From contig CM044311.1 in NCBI GenBank assembly GCA_024291935.2, positions 31,128,001 to 31,192,000 on the forward strand: 64,000 bases of DNA, given 5' to 3'. The notes under the pieces were generated by a model. It ran no database searches. It was not told the DNA's origin and saw nothing but the letters and a program-made list of their open reading frames with translations. This stretch comes from Okapia johnstoni (Eukaryota > Chordata > Mammalia > Artiodactyla > Giraffidae). Of the stretch, positions 1 through 11,504 are shown one piece after another (the stretch's first letter is position 1; each line of letters begins with the position of its first letter). The position numbers were made by a program, and so were the translations under genes.

Positions 1-10
1 CTCAGGAAAT

Positions 11-57
11 GTGCATCAAATACTGTTATCTAGTATTTGTGCATCAAATACTGTTAT
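11..57. repeat. 19-bp direct duplication
   Basis: The 19-mer GTGCATCAAATACTGTTAT occurs at 11-29 and again, perfectly, at 39-57, so the period is 28 bp. The separating bases read CTAGTATTT. It looks like a small local tandem duplication in the intron. Confidence 0.9.
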
Positions 58-2221
58 ACCGTTAGAGAGGGGGACTAAAGCAGAGGATAAAGGGGAAGAC
101 ATGTCCCAGGAAGGCACCGTAGGGTCCTGTTTGGTTACAAACTGACATTCAAGTAGTTTGAATTTTTCTTAAGGAAACATTAGCTTCAACTCTTGTTTGT
201 CGATACACTGGAATTTGATTATAATACTTTTCCTTTTTGTTTTCACACATGGCTTTAGCTCATTTGGCTTCATTAAAGGACAGGCTAATGGAAACTCAAG
301 TACACAGGCTGTTCTTTGTCACTCCTCTCTTTTTGGTGTAGTAAAGCATGACATTCGCTCTTATAAGCCTCCTTCCCTATGAGCTCTGCCAGTCAGATTC
401 ATAATTTCTAATCTGGAAGGCCATTTGAATGTTTGTAATAGCATTCTTCTTAATGATGTCCCCTCTCCACTTCCCCTTGGTAACCTTTTTTGTTGCAGAT
501 AGTTTAAAATCAATCTGTGATGGACATAAAATTAATATAGTCTCAACTAGTCCATTTTCTAGTGTCCCCTTTCCTAAACTAGAAGTTAGCAATGAATGGT
601 ATCATCAAAGTACAAAAAGTTATATGCGAAGTATAATAAATCCCCACCTTTTCTGCTTCTCTGCTAAATTTACGTATCCTGCAAGTAAAAAGCCTTTTTT
701 CTAAACATATTTTATATAAATCAGTATAAAAGCAGCCTTGAGAAAATACGTGTCGATTGTTCATGCTAACATACAGATATACATCTCCAACCAAAGAGCC
801 TTTAAATTACATATATCTTATAATTAGCAACACAGAGAAAGGTTATCTTCACATTGGTTTACAGGGTGATACTGACACAGGCAGAAGTGCATATTTTTAA
901 AGGCATCATTAATCAACCTTTAGGATTTATAAAGAAAAAATTACTAAAATTAATAATAGGATCTTTGTCTCCATTAAATTTTGCTTTATGTGGAAAATGT
1001 ATAAAACTAATGAGTAGGGTGGGTAAATTTCGTACAGAATGCTGTGTTTGAAGCACACTTCCAAAAATCAATTTCACTGCAGTTAGACTTTTCCTCCGGA
1101 ATAGACATTTGTCACCATTAGATTTACGTTCATCTCCTCTTTCTGTGGCTTCTGAAGGGAACAAATGGGACTCAGCTGGGCTGTGTCTGGGAACGATGAG
1201 TGAGTTCTTTCACATCTGTGTAATAATTGACCTGTCAGGAAATAGGCACCGTGTTCTCGCCACACCAGCAGTAAGGGAAATGAGAAACCAGTTCTCCAAA
1301 GTGTTACTTTTCAATAAAATCTACTTAATGACTACAAAACCTGTAGGCAAACAGTTGGGTTTATGTCATTGTGCCACATTTCAGACCAGCATTATCACAT
1401 AGAGGAGTAATAAAGAGCAGTATTGTGTCTGTGTGTGTTTTGTACACGGACCAGACTTCAGTGAAATATGTTGTGATAATTTATCAAACATGGGAAGCTT
1501 TATTGGTAAGCTTTTAAATATATTTTATAATTGAAGTGTACACATTTTCAAAGAACTAAATTATGTAGTTATGAAAACATTAATCTTATATGTAAAAATT
1601 CTTTCATAACTCAAAATTATATGACTTTTGCTTCAAGGGTTAGTACTTTGATTTGCTTTTTCAACTTTTGGCTTAAACTCAGAGATATACTGAGAATTGA
1701 TGTTTTCCAAGAAAATTAGTACGACTTAGCTCTCAAATACACTGAATAGGAGATACTACTACTGTCCAAAATCAAGAATTATTTCTTATTCATCTTTTCT
1801 TAGTATATTATAATTAGTTATGGGAAAAACTATAAAGGAAGAGAATTGTAGGAAATTAAAATCTGTCCATTTCACATTTGATCCAACATGAACTGTTTTC
1901 ATTAATATCTTCAGAGTTCCTTGCCCATCAATGTAAAATAAGTTTCAAATCTTAAATTATGAATCAGTTTACAACAATCAGTTATGTTTCTCATTATGAA
2001 AACAAAACTGTCTTTTCTCTGTGTTGGTGAAATTTATAGCTATGTTTCTGTTTTTATGTTTTTATGTATTAAACGCAAACCACAACAAAACAACAAGATA
2101 GTCAATAATGCGACTACTCGGAAATAATGGCTGGTGAAATTTTGGAATGCATCCTCCCAGAATACTTTTGATAGCAGTGTTTTTGTTGTTGTTGGTTTGC
2201 TTGTTTGTTTGTTTTTCAAAA

Positions 2222-2470
2222 GAGGAGCCTATTGAAGTCAAAAGAGTCAAAGTTCGAAAATCAGACATACCTGGGTTCAAGTTGTCCCTCATTTTTTGAC
2301 TTAGATAAGTCTATTATAGTAGCCTTCCTTTTCCTTATCTGTAAAACTAACATGAGTTGTTTTTTATTTCCTGTGAATTGTTTTTGTGAGAATGTTATTT
2401 TTATTGTGAAAACTAAATCTTACTCTTACCTCAGTTATAGGCATATAAGAGACACTCATTCTAATGTTAA
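2222..2470 (+). repeat. MIR SINE fragment
   Basis: The order AGAGTCAAAG, CAGACATACCTGGGTTCAA, a degenerate middle, then CCTTATCTGTAAAA follows the MIR consensus (cagacctgggttcaaa ... ctcatctgtaaaat). It is an old tRNA-derived mammalian SINE. Ends are approximate. Confidence 0.65.
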
Positions 2471-2691
2471 CTGTTAAATTTATTGTTGAGGATATATTGC
2501 TATAGCTGTTTTATTTGCTTTAAATCTATCCATTATATTTAAAGGATTTTTTTTAAAAACACTCACTGTTAATTCAGAACTACTAGAAACAAGACCCTCT
2601 TGCATCTTGTCTTTATATTCCTATTCTGTAAGCAGCATTAATGCACATTAAGACTTACTATTTGTGTTTATTCTAATGACTTCTTCTGCAG

Positions 2692-2816
2692 CCCCAAGTG
2701 CCCCTCCACAATCTGTCACTGTGCTGACTGTTGGAAGCCACAATAGCACAAGTATTAGTGTTTCCTGGGATCCTCCACCTCCAGATCATCAGAATGGAAT
2801 TATCCAGGAATACAAG
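2692..2816 (+). CDS. ROBO2: ROBO2 exon: first half of third fibronectin type III domain
   Basis: 125 nt: two bases finishing a split Ala codon (G|CC), then 41 codons, ending in phase 0. The acceptor is TTCTTCTGCAG and the donor is AAG|GTAAGG. The peptide runs from PSAPPQSV to NGIIQEYK. It carries the A and B strands of the third FN3 domain, including the conserved Trp in SVSWDPPP and a proline-rich turn. An N-glycosylation sequon is present in HNSTS. In the ROBO family the FN3 domains link the SLIT-binding Ig domains to the membrane. The exon joins in frame to 7277-7448. The upstream exon needed to supply the first codon base is outside the window. Confidence 0.95.
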
Positions 2817-3039
2817 GTAAGGCCTGGATGAAGAAGGAAGGTTCACAGATAAAACTTCCCAGAGAAGTCTCAGGGTCATGTGGATAGGCAGTATTTCTGG
2901 TGGCCCTCTTACTTTGAGTGTAAAGAAATATATGTTTGTGCAACTCGTAAAGAAGCAAATGCACAGAATTCATAGAACCTAAATCCAAGCTCACAAATAA
3001 CACAGACTCAGTTAGACAAGTAAACCATAATAGTGCAGT

Positions 3040-3099
3040 GATTATTTTATATATATGTATATATATGTGTATATATATATGCATAAATATATATATAAT
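3040..3099. repeat. TA/TG dinucleotide microsatellite
   Basis: Alternating TATATATG and TATATATAT units interrupted by G and C. The short open frames across it, made of repeated MYIYVYIY-type residues, are artefacts of this repeat. Confidence 0.9.
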
Positions 3100-3212
3100 G
3101 TGGTTGCAGAACGTCAGGAATTTACAAAGATGGAGTACAGGGTAGATAGTGAAGCCCTATCCCAGAAACTGTCTTTATCTTTGTTAGATTTCTGTGTAAT
3201 GGGATTATGTTG

Positions 3213-3436
3213 TTTACTTGCTAAGTCATGTTCCTCCAACTCTTTGCAATCCCATAGACTGTAGCCAGCCAGTCCCTCTGTTCATGAGATTCTACAGGCA
3301 AGAATACCAGAGCGGGTTACCAGTTCCTTCTCCAGGGGATCTCCCCAACCCAGGGATCGAACTGTCATCTCCTGCATTGACAAGCATGGTCAGGCTTTTG
3401 CAGGTAGATTCTTGCCACTGAGCTACCAGGAAAGAC
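3213..3436 (-). mobile_element. Bov-tA SINE
   Basis: In + strand order it reads TTGCTAAGTCATGTTCC, CAACTCTTTGCAATCCCAT, ACAGGCAAGAATACC, TCTCCAGGGGATC and finally CCACTGAGCTACCAGG. This is the reverse complement of a Bov-tA SINE, whose tRNA-derived head normally reads CCTGGTGGCTCAGTGG. Divergence is moderate. An internal GCATGGTCAGGCTTTTGC interrupts the head region. Confidence 0.9.
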
Positions 3437-3499
3437 CTCAGGCCTTAGGCAGCTATTTTTAAAATGTTTTCTCATAAAAAGATGCTTTGTGGGTTTATA

Positions 3500-3604
3500 G
3501 TGTTGCCTGGAGAATCCAGGGACGGCAGAGCCTGCTGGGCTGCCGTCTATGGGGTCGCACAGAGTCGGACACGACTGAAGTGACTTAGCAGCAGCAGCAG
3601 CAGT
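3500..3604 (+). mobile_element. Bov-A2-type SINE, 3' part
   Basis: Sense 3' half of a Bov-A unit: GTTGCCTGGAGAATCC, CTGCCGTCTATGGGGTCGC, CAGAGTCGGACACGACTGAA, then a CAGCAGCAGCAG tail. The tRNA-like head is missing, so it is 5' truncated. Confidence 0.9.
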
Positions 3605-3696
3605 GTTGGGATGGAGATAAGAAGTACCATCTCCCACTCTAAATTCTGCTTTTACCAAGTTCTGGAGGTTCTGGAAAATATTTCACTTAAGAGCTG

Positions 3697-3972
3697 TACG
3701 CTTAGTCTCTCAGTCGTGTGTGACTCTTTGCGACCCCAGGGATCCCTCCAGGCTCCTCTGTCCATGGGAATTCTCCAGGCAAGAATACTGGAGTGGGTTG
3801 CCATGCCCGTCTCTAGGCGATCTGCCCAACCCAAGGATTGAACCCAGGTCTCCCACATTGCAGGGGGATTCTTTACCGTCTCAGCCACCAGGGATTCATA
3901 GTCCAGGGATTGAACCTGCATCTCCTGCATTGGCAGACGAATTCTTTACCACTAAGCCACCAGGGAAGCCCT
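3697..3972 (-). mobile_element. Bov-tA SINE with a second head segment
   Basis: Antisense SINE from CTTAGTCTCTCAGTCGTG through to TCAGCCACCAGGGA. A second copy of the tRNA-derived head follows directly (GGGATTGAACCTGCATCTCC ... GCCACCAGGGAAGCCC). The head segment of about 65 bp is therefore present twice, either by local duplication or because one SINE fragment abuts another. Confidence 0.85.
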
Positions 3973-4518
3973 AAGAAAAGGGAGCCATTGAAAAAACAAA
4001 TTTTAGAAAGCTTACATTTTTCAACTGATGAATTTGTTGCTATTTAGAAACAGAATATATCCATTGTTTCTTCACCATCATTTGAGAGACATCATTTGAG
4101 AAACACAAGCTGTCTAACTTTGAGAAATGATTCTGATTAATTGTGATATGATTAGACCACATGGGAGAGTAAAACATATCATTAAACCTTGTAAAAATTC
4201 AAAACTATATTTTTTTGCCATTATAAATATTTGTAGAATTCTGACAATAACATACTAAGTAGATCTATTAGAAAAGAAAACCAGACACCCCACCTCACCC
4301 CAGAAATTCATAGTTGGTATGTGAAATTAAGCTGAATAATTTTATTCAAAACATTATTACTTCTAGGGAAAAAGAATGTTAAATTTAAATTACAGTTTTC
4401 CTAAGTTAATGGTTAAGTTACTGAAGCAAATGGACTAAATTTGCATAAAAAATTATTTTAAAATTATTCCCATTACTTTATAAAGAAATGTGTCTAAGAA
4501 AATAAGAGTAAGTGCTTT

Positions 4519-5188
4519 TCAGTTCAGTTCAGTTAAGTTCAGTCGCTAAGTCGTGTCCAACTCTTTGTGACCCCATGAATCGCAGCATGCCAGGCCTCCC
4601 TGTCCATCACTAACTCCTGGAGTTTACACAAACCCATGTCCATTGAGTCTGTGATGCCATCCAGCCATCTCATCCTCTGTCGTCCCCTTCTCCTCCTGCC
4701 CCCAGTCCTTCCCAGCATCAGGGTCTTTTCCAATGAGTCAACTCTTCACATGAGGTGGCCAAAGTATCGGAGTTTCAGCTTCATCATCAGTCCATCCAAT
4801 GAACACCCAGGACTGATCTCCTTTAGGATGGACTGGTTGGATCTTCTTTCAGTCCAAGGGACTCTCAAGAGTCTTCTCCAACACCACAGTTCAAAAGCAT
4901 CAATTCTTCGGCGCTCAGTTTTCTGTACAGTCTAAGTCACACAGCCATACATGACCACTGGAAAAACCATAGCCTTGACTAGGCGGACTTTTGTTGGGAA
5001 AGTAATGTCTCTGCTTTTAAATATGCTATCTAGGTTGGTCATAACCTTCCTTCCAAGGAGTAAGCGTCTTTTAATTTCATGGTTGCAATCACCATCAGCA
5101 GTGATTTTGGAGCCCCCAAAAAATAAAGTCTGACACTGTTTTCACTGTTTCCCCATCTATTTCCCATGAAGTGATGGGACCAGAAGCC
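4519..5188 (-). mobile_element. BovB (RTE) LINE 3' end, antisense, 5' truncated
   Basis: On the minus strand this encodes the C-terminal part of the BovB polyprotein, recognisable from [24 protein letters not shown] and [12 protein letters not shown]. The 3' end of the element is at the low coordinate (CAGTTCAGTTCAG). The 5' truncation is near 5188, after the GTGATGGGACCAGA segment. It is disrupted by stops and frameshifts. It faces a sense BovB copy at 5250 and together they form a long inverted repeat. Confidence 0.93.
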
Positions 5189-5249
5189 CCATATTTTATA
5201 ATAGCATAATTACATAAATTCTGAAATTTTATAAGCATTAAGACACATT

Positions 5250-5886
5250 CATGGGAAATAGATGGGGAAACAGTGGAAACAGTGTCCGACTTTATTTTTG
5301 GGGGGCTCCAAAATCACTACTTATTGTGATTGCAGCCATGAAATTAAAAGACGCTTACTCCTTGGAAGGAAGGTTATGGCCAACCTAGATAGCATATTTA
5401 AAAGCAGAGACATTACTTTGCCAACAAAAGTCCATCTAGTCAAGGCTGTAGTGTTTCCAGTGGTCATGTATGGATGTGAGAGTTGGATGGTGAAGAAAGC
5501 TGAGCACCATAGAATTGATGCTTTTGAACTGTGGTGTTGGAGAAGACTCTTGAGAGTCCCTTGGACTGCAAGGAGATCCAATCAATCCATCCTAAAAGAG
5601 ATCAATCCTGGGTGTTCATTAGAAGGACTGATGTTGAAGCTGAAACTCCAATACTTCGGCCACCTCATGCGAAGAGTTGACTCATTGGAAAAGACCCTAA
5701 TGCTGGGTAGGATTGGGGGCAGAAGGAGAAGGGGATGACAGAGGATGAGATGGTTAGATGGCATCACCGACTCAATGGACATGAGTTTGGGTAAACTCCG
5801 GAAGTTGGTGATGGACAGGGAGGTGTGGCGTGCTGCGGTTCATGGGGTCCCAAAGAGTTGGACACGACTAAGTGACTGAATGGAAC
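5250..5886 (+). mobile_element. BovB (RTE) LINE 3' end, sense, with target-site duplication
   Basis: Sense BovB tail with an open stretch of 158 codons from about 5262 to 5738. It includes SHEIKRRLLLGRKVM, ITLPTKVHLVKA, MYGCESWMVKKAEHHRID and [19 protein letters not shown], followed by the usual C-terminal text in another frame. A likely target-site duplication is TAAGACACATT at 5239-5249 and TAAGACACGTT at 5887-5897 (one mismatch). The copy is 5' truncated and is not a working element. Confidence 0.93.
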
Positions 5887-6825
5887 TAAGACACGTTGTT
5901 TTAAAAGCAAAGAATTATCTACCTTGGTGTGTGTGCCTGTGCTTTAATTAGTTTAGGATTTTACTTTCGTATCATCTAGGGCTAAATATCTTCAACTTCC
6001 ATTTATTTAAATTTTTTTTTTTTTACAACATGATAATTTTTCATATGCTGTAAATTTTCTCACTCATATGAGTTTGTCCTATTTTGGTACAAATGTGTGT
6101 ATTTTGGTAAGGGTTAAATATTCCTCCATTAGTAACTTAGGTTTCATAGACTAAAAGAAGTCTGAAATTCAAAGTCATTATGTTAATTTAAAGAAAAAGT
6201 ATCATTAATTTATCTATTTCAGAAACAAATTGTGGATGTTCCTCCTGTGTCTCCCATGCAGATTAGAAATGCTATATAATAGAAATACAAATAAGTGTAC
6301 ACAGAATTTTTTACAACACATTTTACAAACAGATTTTCATATCTCAAAAGAAAATATGACTTTAAATTTAAATCTTATTGGAAATGCAAGCCTAGCATCC
6401 CTCACAGCAGTATTTAAAGACTTCCCACCACTCTGTTCATTCTCATGCATGTGTATGTTTGTGTAGATATGTTTTGATCAATATTAAGATTTATTACTGT
6501 CAATGTAAATATTGACTTTAATTTTATCTCAGTCAATACCTTTAACTTTAGTCCCTTAATCTTGTTAACTACTTCTGTGTAAGTTAATATTTTCTTAAAT
6601 GAAATACAAATTACTTAGATATGCACCTATATACTTTGGATACTACAACCCATAATCACCATATTTTAATGTATTATATTCATAGTAAATCTTGATAAAT
6701 GAATTAACCAGAGGAATTTATGCATTTTAATACATACCTAAATACTGTTTGCAACCAAGGACAATTTTCCAGACTTTGCAGATGTGTTGAGGAAGTCGAA
6801 TCATTGTTCTCTGAGCATTCAGTGT

Positions 6826-6960
6826 GTGGGGTTTTTTTGGGGTTTTTTTGGCCACTCCAAATAACATGCAGGATTTTAGTTCCCTGACCAGGATCAAACT
6901 CATGCCCCTGGCTCCCCAGTGGTAGCATGGACTCAACCACTGGACCACCAAAGAAGTCCC
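6826..6960 (-). mobile_element. CHR-type SINE (cetartiodactyl tRNA-Glu family)
   Basis: It reads CATGCAGGATTTTAGTTCCC, TGACCAGGATCAAACTCATG, then CCACTGGACCACCAAAGAAG and TCCC. This is the antisense of a CHR SINE head. The T-rich run GGGGTTTTTTTGGGG just before it is probably the antisense A-rich tail. Confidence 0.8.
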
Positions 6961-7029
6961 AAGTATTCAGTGTTCCTTGTAAAATACAAAGGAATGCTGC
7001 ATAGTTTTAGTTTCTTTTATTTTTCCTTT

Positions 7030-7126
7030 AATACACACACATACAAACACACATGTGCACAGACACATGCACACACAGAAATATACATACATATGTGTAT
7101 ATATATATATATGTATGTATGTATAA
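7030..7126. repeat. CA and TA/TG microsatellite
   Basis: ACACACACATACAAACACAC, then TATATATATATATG and TATGTATGTATG blocks. Low-complexity dinucleotide sequence about 150 bp upstream of the next exon. It is likely to vary in length between individuals. Confidence 0.9.
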
Positions 7127-7276
7127 ACAGACTAAATTAGGCATTCAAAAACACCATTTACAAATAAACCTAGAAAATAGACTGGTCACTACTAAAAAAT
7201 TTAATCAGTTGTAATGAACTAATTACCAGAAAAGATAATTTTATATTCTTTTGATATTCACTTTGCATTTCTATAG

Positions 7277-7448
7277 ATCTGGTGTCTGGGGAATGAAACA
7301 CGATTCCACATCAACAAAACTGTGGATGCAGCCATTCGATCTGTAATCATTGGTGGATTATTCCCAGGTATTCAGTACCGGGTAGAGGTTGCAGCTAGTA
7401 CCAGTGCAGGAGTTGGAGTGAAAAGTGAGCCACAGCCAATAATAATTG
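7277..7448 (+). CDS. ROBO2: ROBO2 exon: second half of third fibronectin type III domain
   Basis: 172 nt: 57 whole codons in phase 0, plus the first base of a split Gly codon. The acceptor is TTTCTATAG and the donor is G|GTGAGT. The peptide begins [10 protein letters not shown] and ends QPIII. It completes the FN3 fold, with the conserved F-strand pattern YRVEVAAST and a following GVGVKSEP turn. Two N-glycosylation sequons are visible (GNETR and INKTV). The extracellular stalk continues in the exon at 22348, nearly 15 kb away. Confidence 0.96.
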
Positions 7449-8009
7449 GTGAGTACTAATCTATATAATCTGTACTTTAGAATCAGTCAACTGGTAACAA
7501 GGTGGATTATTTTTTTTGAATCTACATCCCAACAGTGGGTATTCTGTAAATAATGAGTAATATGATACACACATCATATAGGCAAATAATTATGCCTAGA
7601 GTTTCTAACAAAAAAGTTAGCAGTTGTTCATGCTCTTAGGATATCCACAAACTTCTTAAATTCATAATGATTAAGAGTTTATATACTAATTTAAAAAAAT
7701 AAAAAATAAAAAAATAAGAGTTTAAATGCTGCAAGTTGGTTTGAAAATTATTTTTAATCAATAGTTTCATTTGTAATTTTTGATGCCTTTGAAGTATAGT
7801 AGGAAATGAGGCAGTTATTGAAGAAGGGGTGTTATGTTTTACATTTATATGCTTTCTCTTAGCCAGAGAAATGTCAAAAATTAAACAGAAACAGGCCAAA
7901 AGAAACTTTGTAATCCAAGTAAACTATCCCAAAGAAGAAATCCCTGTTCAGTCTACTACCATCATTATAGAAAATTGCTCCCTATCACCATGGATTATGT
8001 TTGACTTTT

Positions 8010-11000
8010 CTTGAAATATATATAAATGGAATTGTACAGAATATAGTATTTTGTGTCTGATTTCCTTCACTAAATGTAGTATTTTTGAGATTCTTGCATA
8101 TATGTATTATGCAATTCATATGTTTTGTTTCTGAGCAGTATTCAATGTGTGAATGTATCATATTTTGTTTCTCTGTTTTTCTCTTGAGAGAATGTGTAAG
8201 TTTTTTTGAGGATATATGTTTTTATTTCTTGTGGAGAATGACCTAGAAATAGAATTTCTGGGTAACAGCACTGATGTATTTGAGTTTATAAGAAACTTAA
8301 ATATTTCTTCATATTGTATAATTTTGTACTCTCACTCAGAAAGAATATGACTCCCAATTTTTGTATATCCTCACTGACATTTGATATTGCCATCTGTCAT
8401 TATAGTCACTGCAGTGAGTTTAAGAGTCCCCTCACTGTCATTTTAACTTCAGTTTTCTGTGATGACTAATGATGTTGGGCAACTTCATGTGTGCTTTTTG
8501 ACCATTCACATAATTTCTTTTGTAAAATTTCCAAGTCTTTGCTTTTTAAAAATGGTGCCATTTGTCTTTGTTACTGATTAAGAGGAGTTATTTGTTCATT
8601 TTTGATATGTTTGCTGTCATAGATTGTTTACCAAATACTTTCTTCCAATGTATGGCTTTCTTATTCCTTCTCTTAATATTGTCTTTTCGATGAGCAAAAG
8701 TTTTAAATGTACATGATGTATAATTTATCAAAATTTTATTTCATGTTTAGTGCTTTCTAAGAAACTATGTCCTACATCTAGAGAGCAAATATTTTTTTTC
8801 CAGAAGCTTTACAGTTTTAGATTTTATGCTTAGGTCTATAATTTGTCTTAAAGAAATTGCATTTGGTTTGAGGGTTGAGGTTTATTTGTTTCCATACGTA
8901 AAATCAAAATACCTAGGATCTTTCACTGAAAAAGCTTTCCTTTCCCCAGTTAGCTATCTAGGTGTGCATCCATTCTAGATCCTCTATGTCATTCCATTTC
9001 TTTATATGTCTTCATAAGCCAAACCACTCTGTCTTGATTACTAGTAGCTTATAGAAAGTCTTGGAGTCAAATAATGTGAATACTGCATCCATTTCTTCTC
9101 AAAAAATTGTTTTCACTGTTCCAGACCTTTTGCTTTTCCATATACTTTTCAAATCAGCATGTCAGTTTCTACGAATTTTTCTGGGAATTGTGATTGAAAA
9201 TGCAGTGAATCTATACACCAAATTGAAAAGATTAACTATTTTAATAGTTTTTGTTTCTCTTTGAGAACATGATGTACCTCTTTATTTTCCTCAACAATAT
9301 CTTGTAGTTTTCAGTGTATGACCTTAACTGACCTTAACATATGTTTTGTTAAAATTGGAGTAATGTTTTTTTACACTATTATTAGAGGATTTATAAAATT
9401 TCATTTTTCAACTATTTTATGTTATATATAAATTTAGTTTTATATGTTATCTTTTTATCTTATGACCTTAATAACTTCTTCATTTATCTGTCTTAATAGT
9501 TTAATAGTTTTTTCTGAGTGTATTCAGATAATCATATGTTTTCTTTCTTCTTATTTGTGTTAATACGGTAAATTCTACTGAATAGATTCAAAGGTAAATA
9601 AACTTTGTATTCCTGGGATAAATCCCACTTGGTCAGGACTTATATTATGCTTTTCACAGATGCTCCTGGATCTGATTTACTAGCATTTGTAAAGAATTTT
9701 GCATCTACATTCATGAAGAATATTGACCGGTAGTTTTCTTCTAATGTCTTTGTCAGGTTTTGGAATCAGGAATGCTAGCTTTAATGAGTTTGGAAATATT
9801 CCTTCCTCCTCTACATTCTGTAAGAGTTTTGGTAGACCTGACACTATTCCTTCCTTAAATGCTTTTAGAATTTAGTGATGATATCTGTGCGTAGAGTTTT
9901 CTCTGCCAATTATTTTTATTGTTATGAATTTATATTTATTCAATTTTTTTCTTCCCTGTTGGATGTGGTAAACGAATTTTTCGTGTTTGCCCATCAATGA
10001 AATTGTCTAATCTGTCTAAATTGTTGAATTTATTTTTAAATTTTTATTTGCAATATCTCTTTATTTGTAATACCTTTAACTGTAATGTTTGAAGGATAAG
10101 CAGTAATGACTTCTCCTTTGTTCTTAAATACTGTGGATTGATGGTCTCTCTCTTCTCCTTTTTCATTGCCCACCTACCTTCTTTCTCTTTTCACTCTCTC
10201 TCAAATTTGAATCTTGATAAGGGTCTATCAACTTTATTAATACTTTCAATGTACAAACTTTTGGCTTTGTTAGTTTTATTTATTTGTTTTCTAATTAAGC
10301 AATTTCTGATATTTTTTCTTCTGTTTAATGTTGCTTCTTAAGATAGAATTGATTGAGAATAAATCAATGATTTGAACCTTTATTCTTTTCTATTGTGAAT
10401 AAAGTTTTAAATTTTCCTCTAAACACTTATTCAGATGACTTTTACAAGTTTGATGTGTTGTATTTCTATTTATCATAAAGTTGAAAACATTTTTCAATTT
10501 CTGTAAAATTTTTGATATTTACAGAAGTTATTTGGAAATGTGTTATTAAATTTCCAAATGTTTTACTGTTTTCCATATAGCTTTTTGGTGCTGATTTCTA
10601 ATTTAATGTTACTGAGATCAGAAAGTATATTTTGAATGAATTTAGCTTTTTAAATATTTTATTTTATAGCCCACAATTTCACCTTAGTTAATGTTCCTTG
10701 TACATTTAAAAACTAAGTTCATTTTTATTTTTCTAATTTGGAATGGAATGTTCTAAAAACATCAGTCAAATCAGTTGGTAGTATTATTCAGGTCCTTACT
10801 TATTTTCTGTTTATTTATTTTTTTAATAAATAAGAAAGCCTGAAAATTCAGTATAATTATAGATTTGTATATTTCTCCTTTTTGTTTGTAAGTTTTTATT
10901 TCATGTATTTTGCTACTCTGTTTTAACTAAGTACATATTAGTATTGTTGTCTTAGATAACTTATGCTTTTTCATTATGAAATGCCCCAATTTATTTCCTA

Positions 11001-11504
11001 CTAAGATCTTTGTCTTGGAACTTACTCTTTCTGTTGTTAGTACAGCCTTATAAGTCTTTGTGTATTTTTAATTTTTTCTGTCCTTTAAACTCCTAGATCT
11101 CGGTATTTAATGTACATTTCTATTATTTAAATTACATATTGTTCAGCTTTATTTTTTATCCTATATGAAAACCTTTGGCTTTTAATTGGAGTATATTATC
11201 TTCAATGTGATCATCGGTGTTTTGTAGCTTAGAACTGCCCTTTTCCTCTTTGTTTTTTTTTTTATTGAATTTGTTCTTATTTTTCCAAATTTTCTGATTT
11301 CTTTAGGATGAATAAGATAACGTTCTGTAGAATATTTTATATTCACTATTGAACTGTTAAGTATACTTATTTTTTCAATGATTGCTCTAGGACTGGCCTA
11401 TATTATATCTTAGAAAATATAATTTCAATTCCTCCCTTTCAAGCTTGTTTGCTATTGTTTTACCTTTTACTTCTATACATATAATTAAAACCAATAGAAA
11501 TTTC
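8010..11504 (-). mobile_element. L1 LINE (old L1M type), antisense
   Basis: Antisense L1 3' UTR and ORF2-derived text, in the order expected when reading from the 3' end. Landmarks are TGTGCTTTTTGACCATTCAC, GGCTTTCTTATTCC, TGTCTTGATTACTAGTAGCT, TCCTGGGATAAATCCCACTT, then TTTGTCAGGTTTTGGAATCA and GGAATGCTAGCTTTAATGAG (the last two are the antisense of the RT region). Many stops and indels show it is old and dead. Both borders are approximate. Confidence 0.85.
10346..10388 (+). repeat. Left arm of a 43-bp perfect inverted repeat
   Basis: Begins GAATTGATTGAGAATAAATC and ends CCTTTATTCTTT. Its exact reverse complement is at 11559-11601. This arm sits in normal antisense-L1 context (CTTAAGATAG before, ATTGTGAATAAAG after), so it is probably the original. 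Confidence 0.9.

Larger units (their letters stand above)
1..2691 (+). other. ROBO2: ROBO2 intron (5' end outside window)
   Basis: Non-coding AT-rich sequence ending in the acceptor TTCTTCTGCAG. It holds a short tandem duplication at its start, a GTTT-rich run near 2185-2215 and a MIR-like fragment. Short open frames here have no family resemblance that I recognise. I see no earlier ROBO2 exon. Confidence 0.8.
2817..7276 (+). other. ROBO2: ROBO2 intron with SINE cluster and BovB inverted pair
   Basis: A 4.5 kb intron running from GTAAGG to a CTATAG acceptor. It holds a TA microsatellite, three Bov-tA SINEs within 760 bp, two head-to-head BovB fragments, a CHR-type SINE and a CA/TA microsatellite. 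The stretches 3973-4518 and 5898-6825 show no repeat or gene that I can identify. Confidence 0.85.

Noticed and set aside
197..382. 61-codon frame with a hydrophobic, signal-peptide-like N-terminus
   Set aside because: AT-rich intron frames often look hydrophobic. There is no family match, no promoter and no splice evidence.
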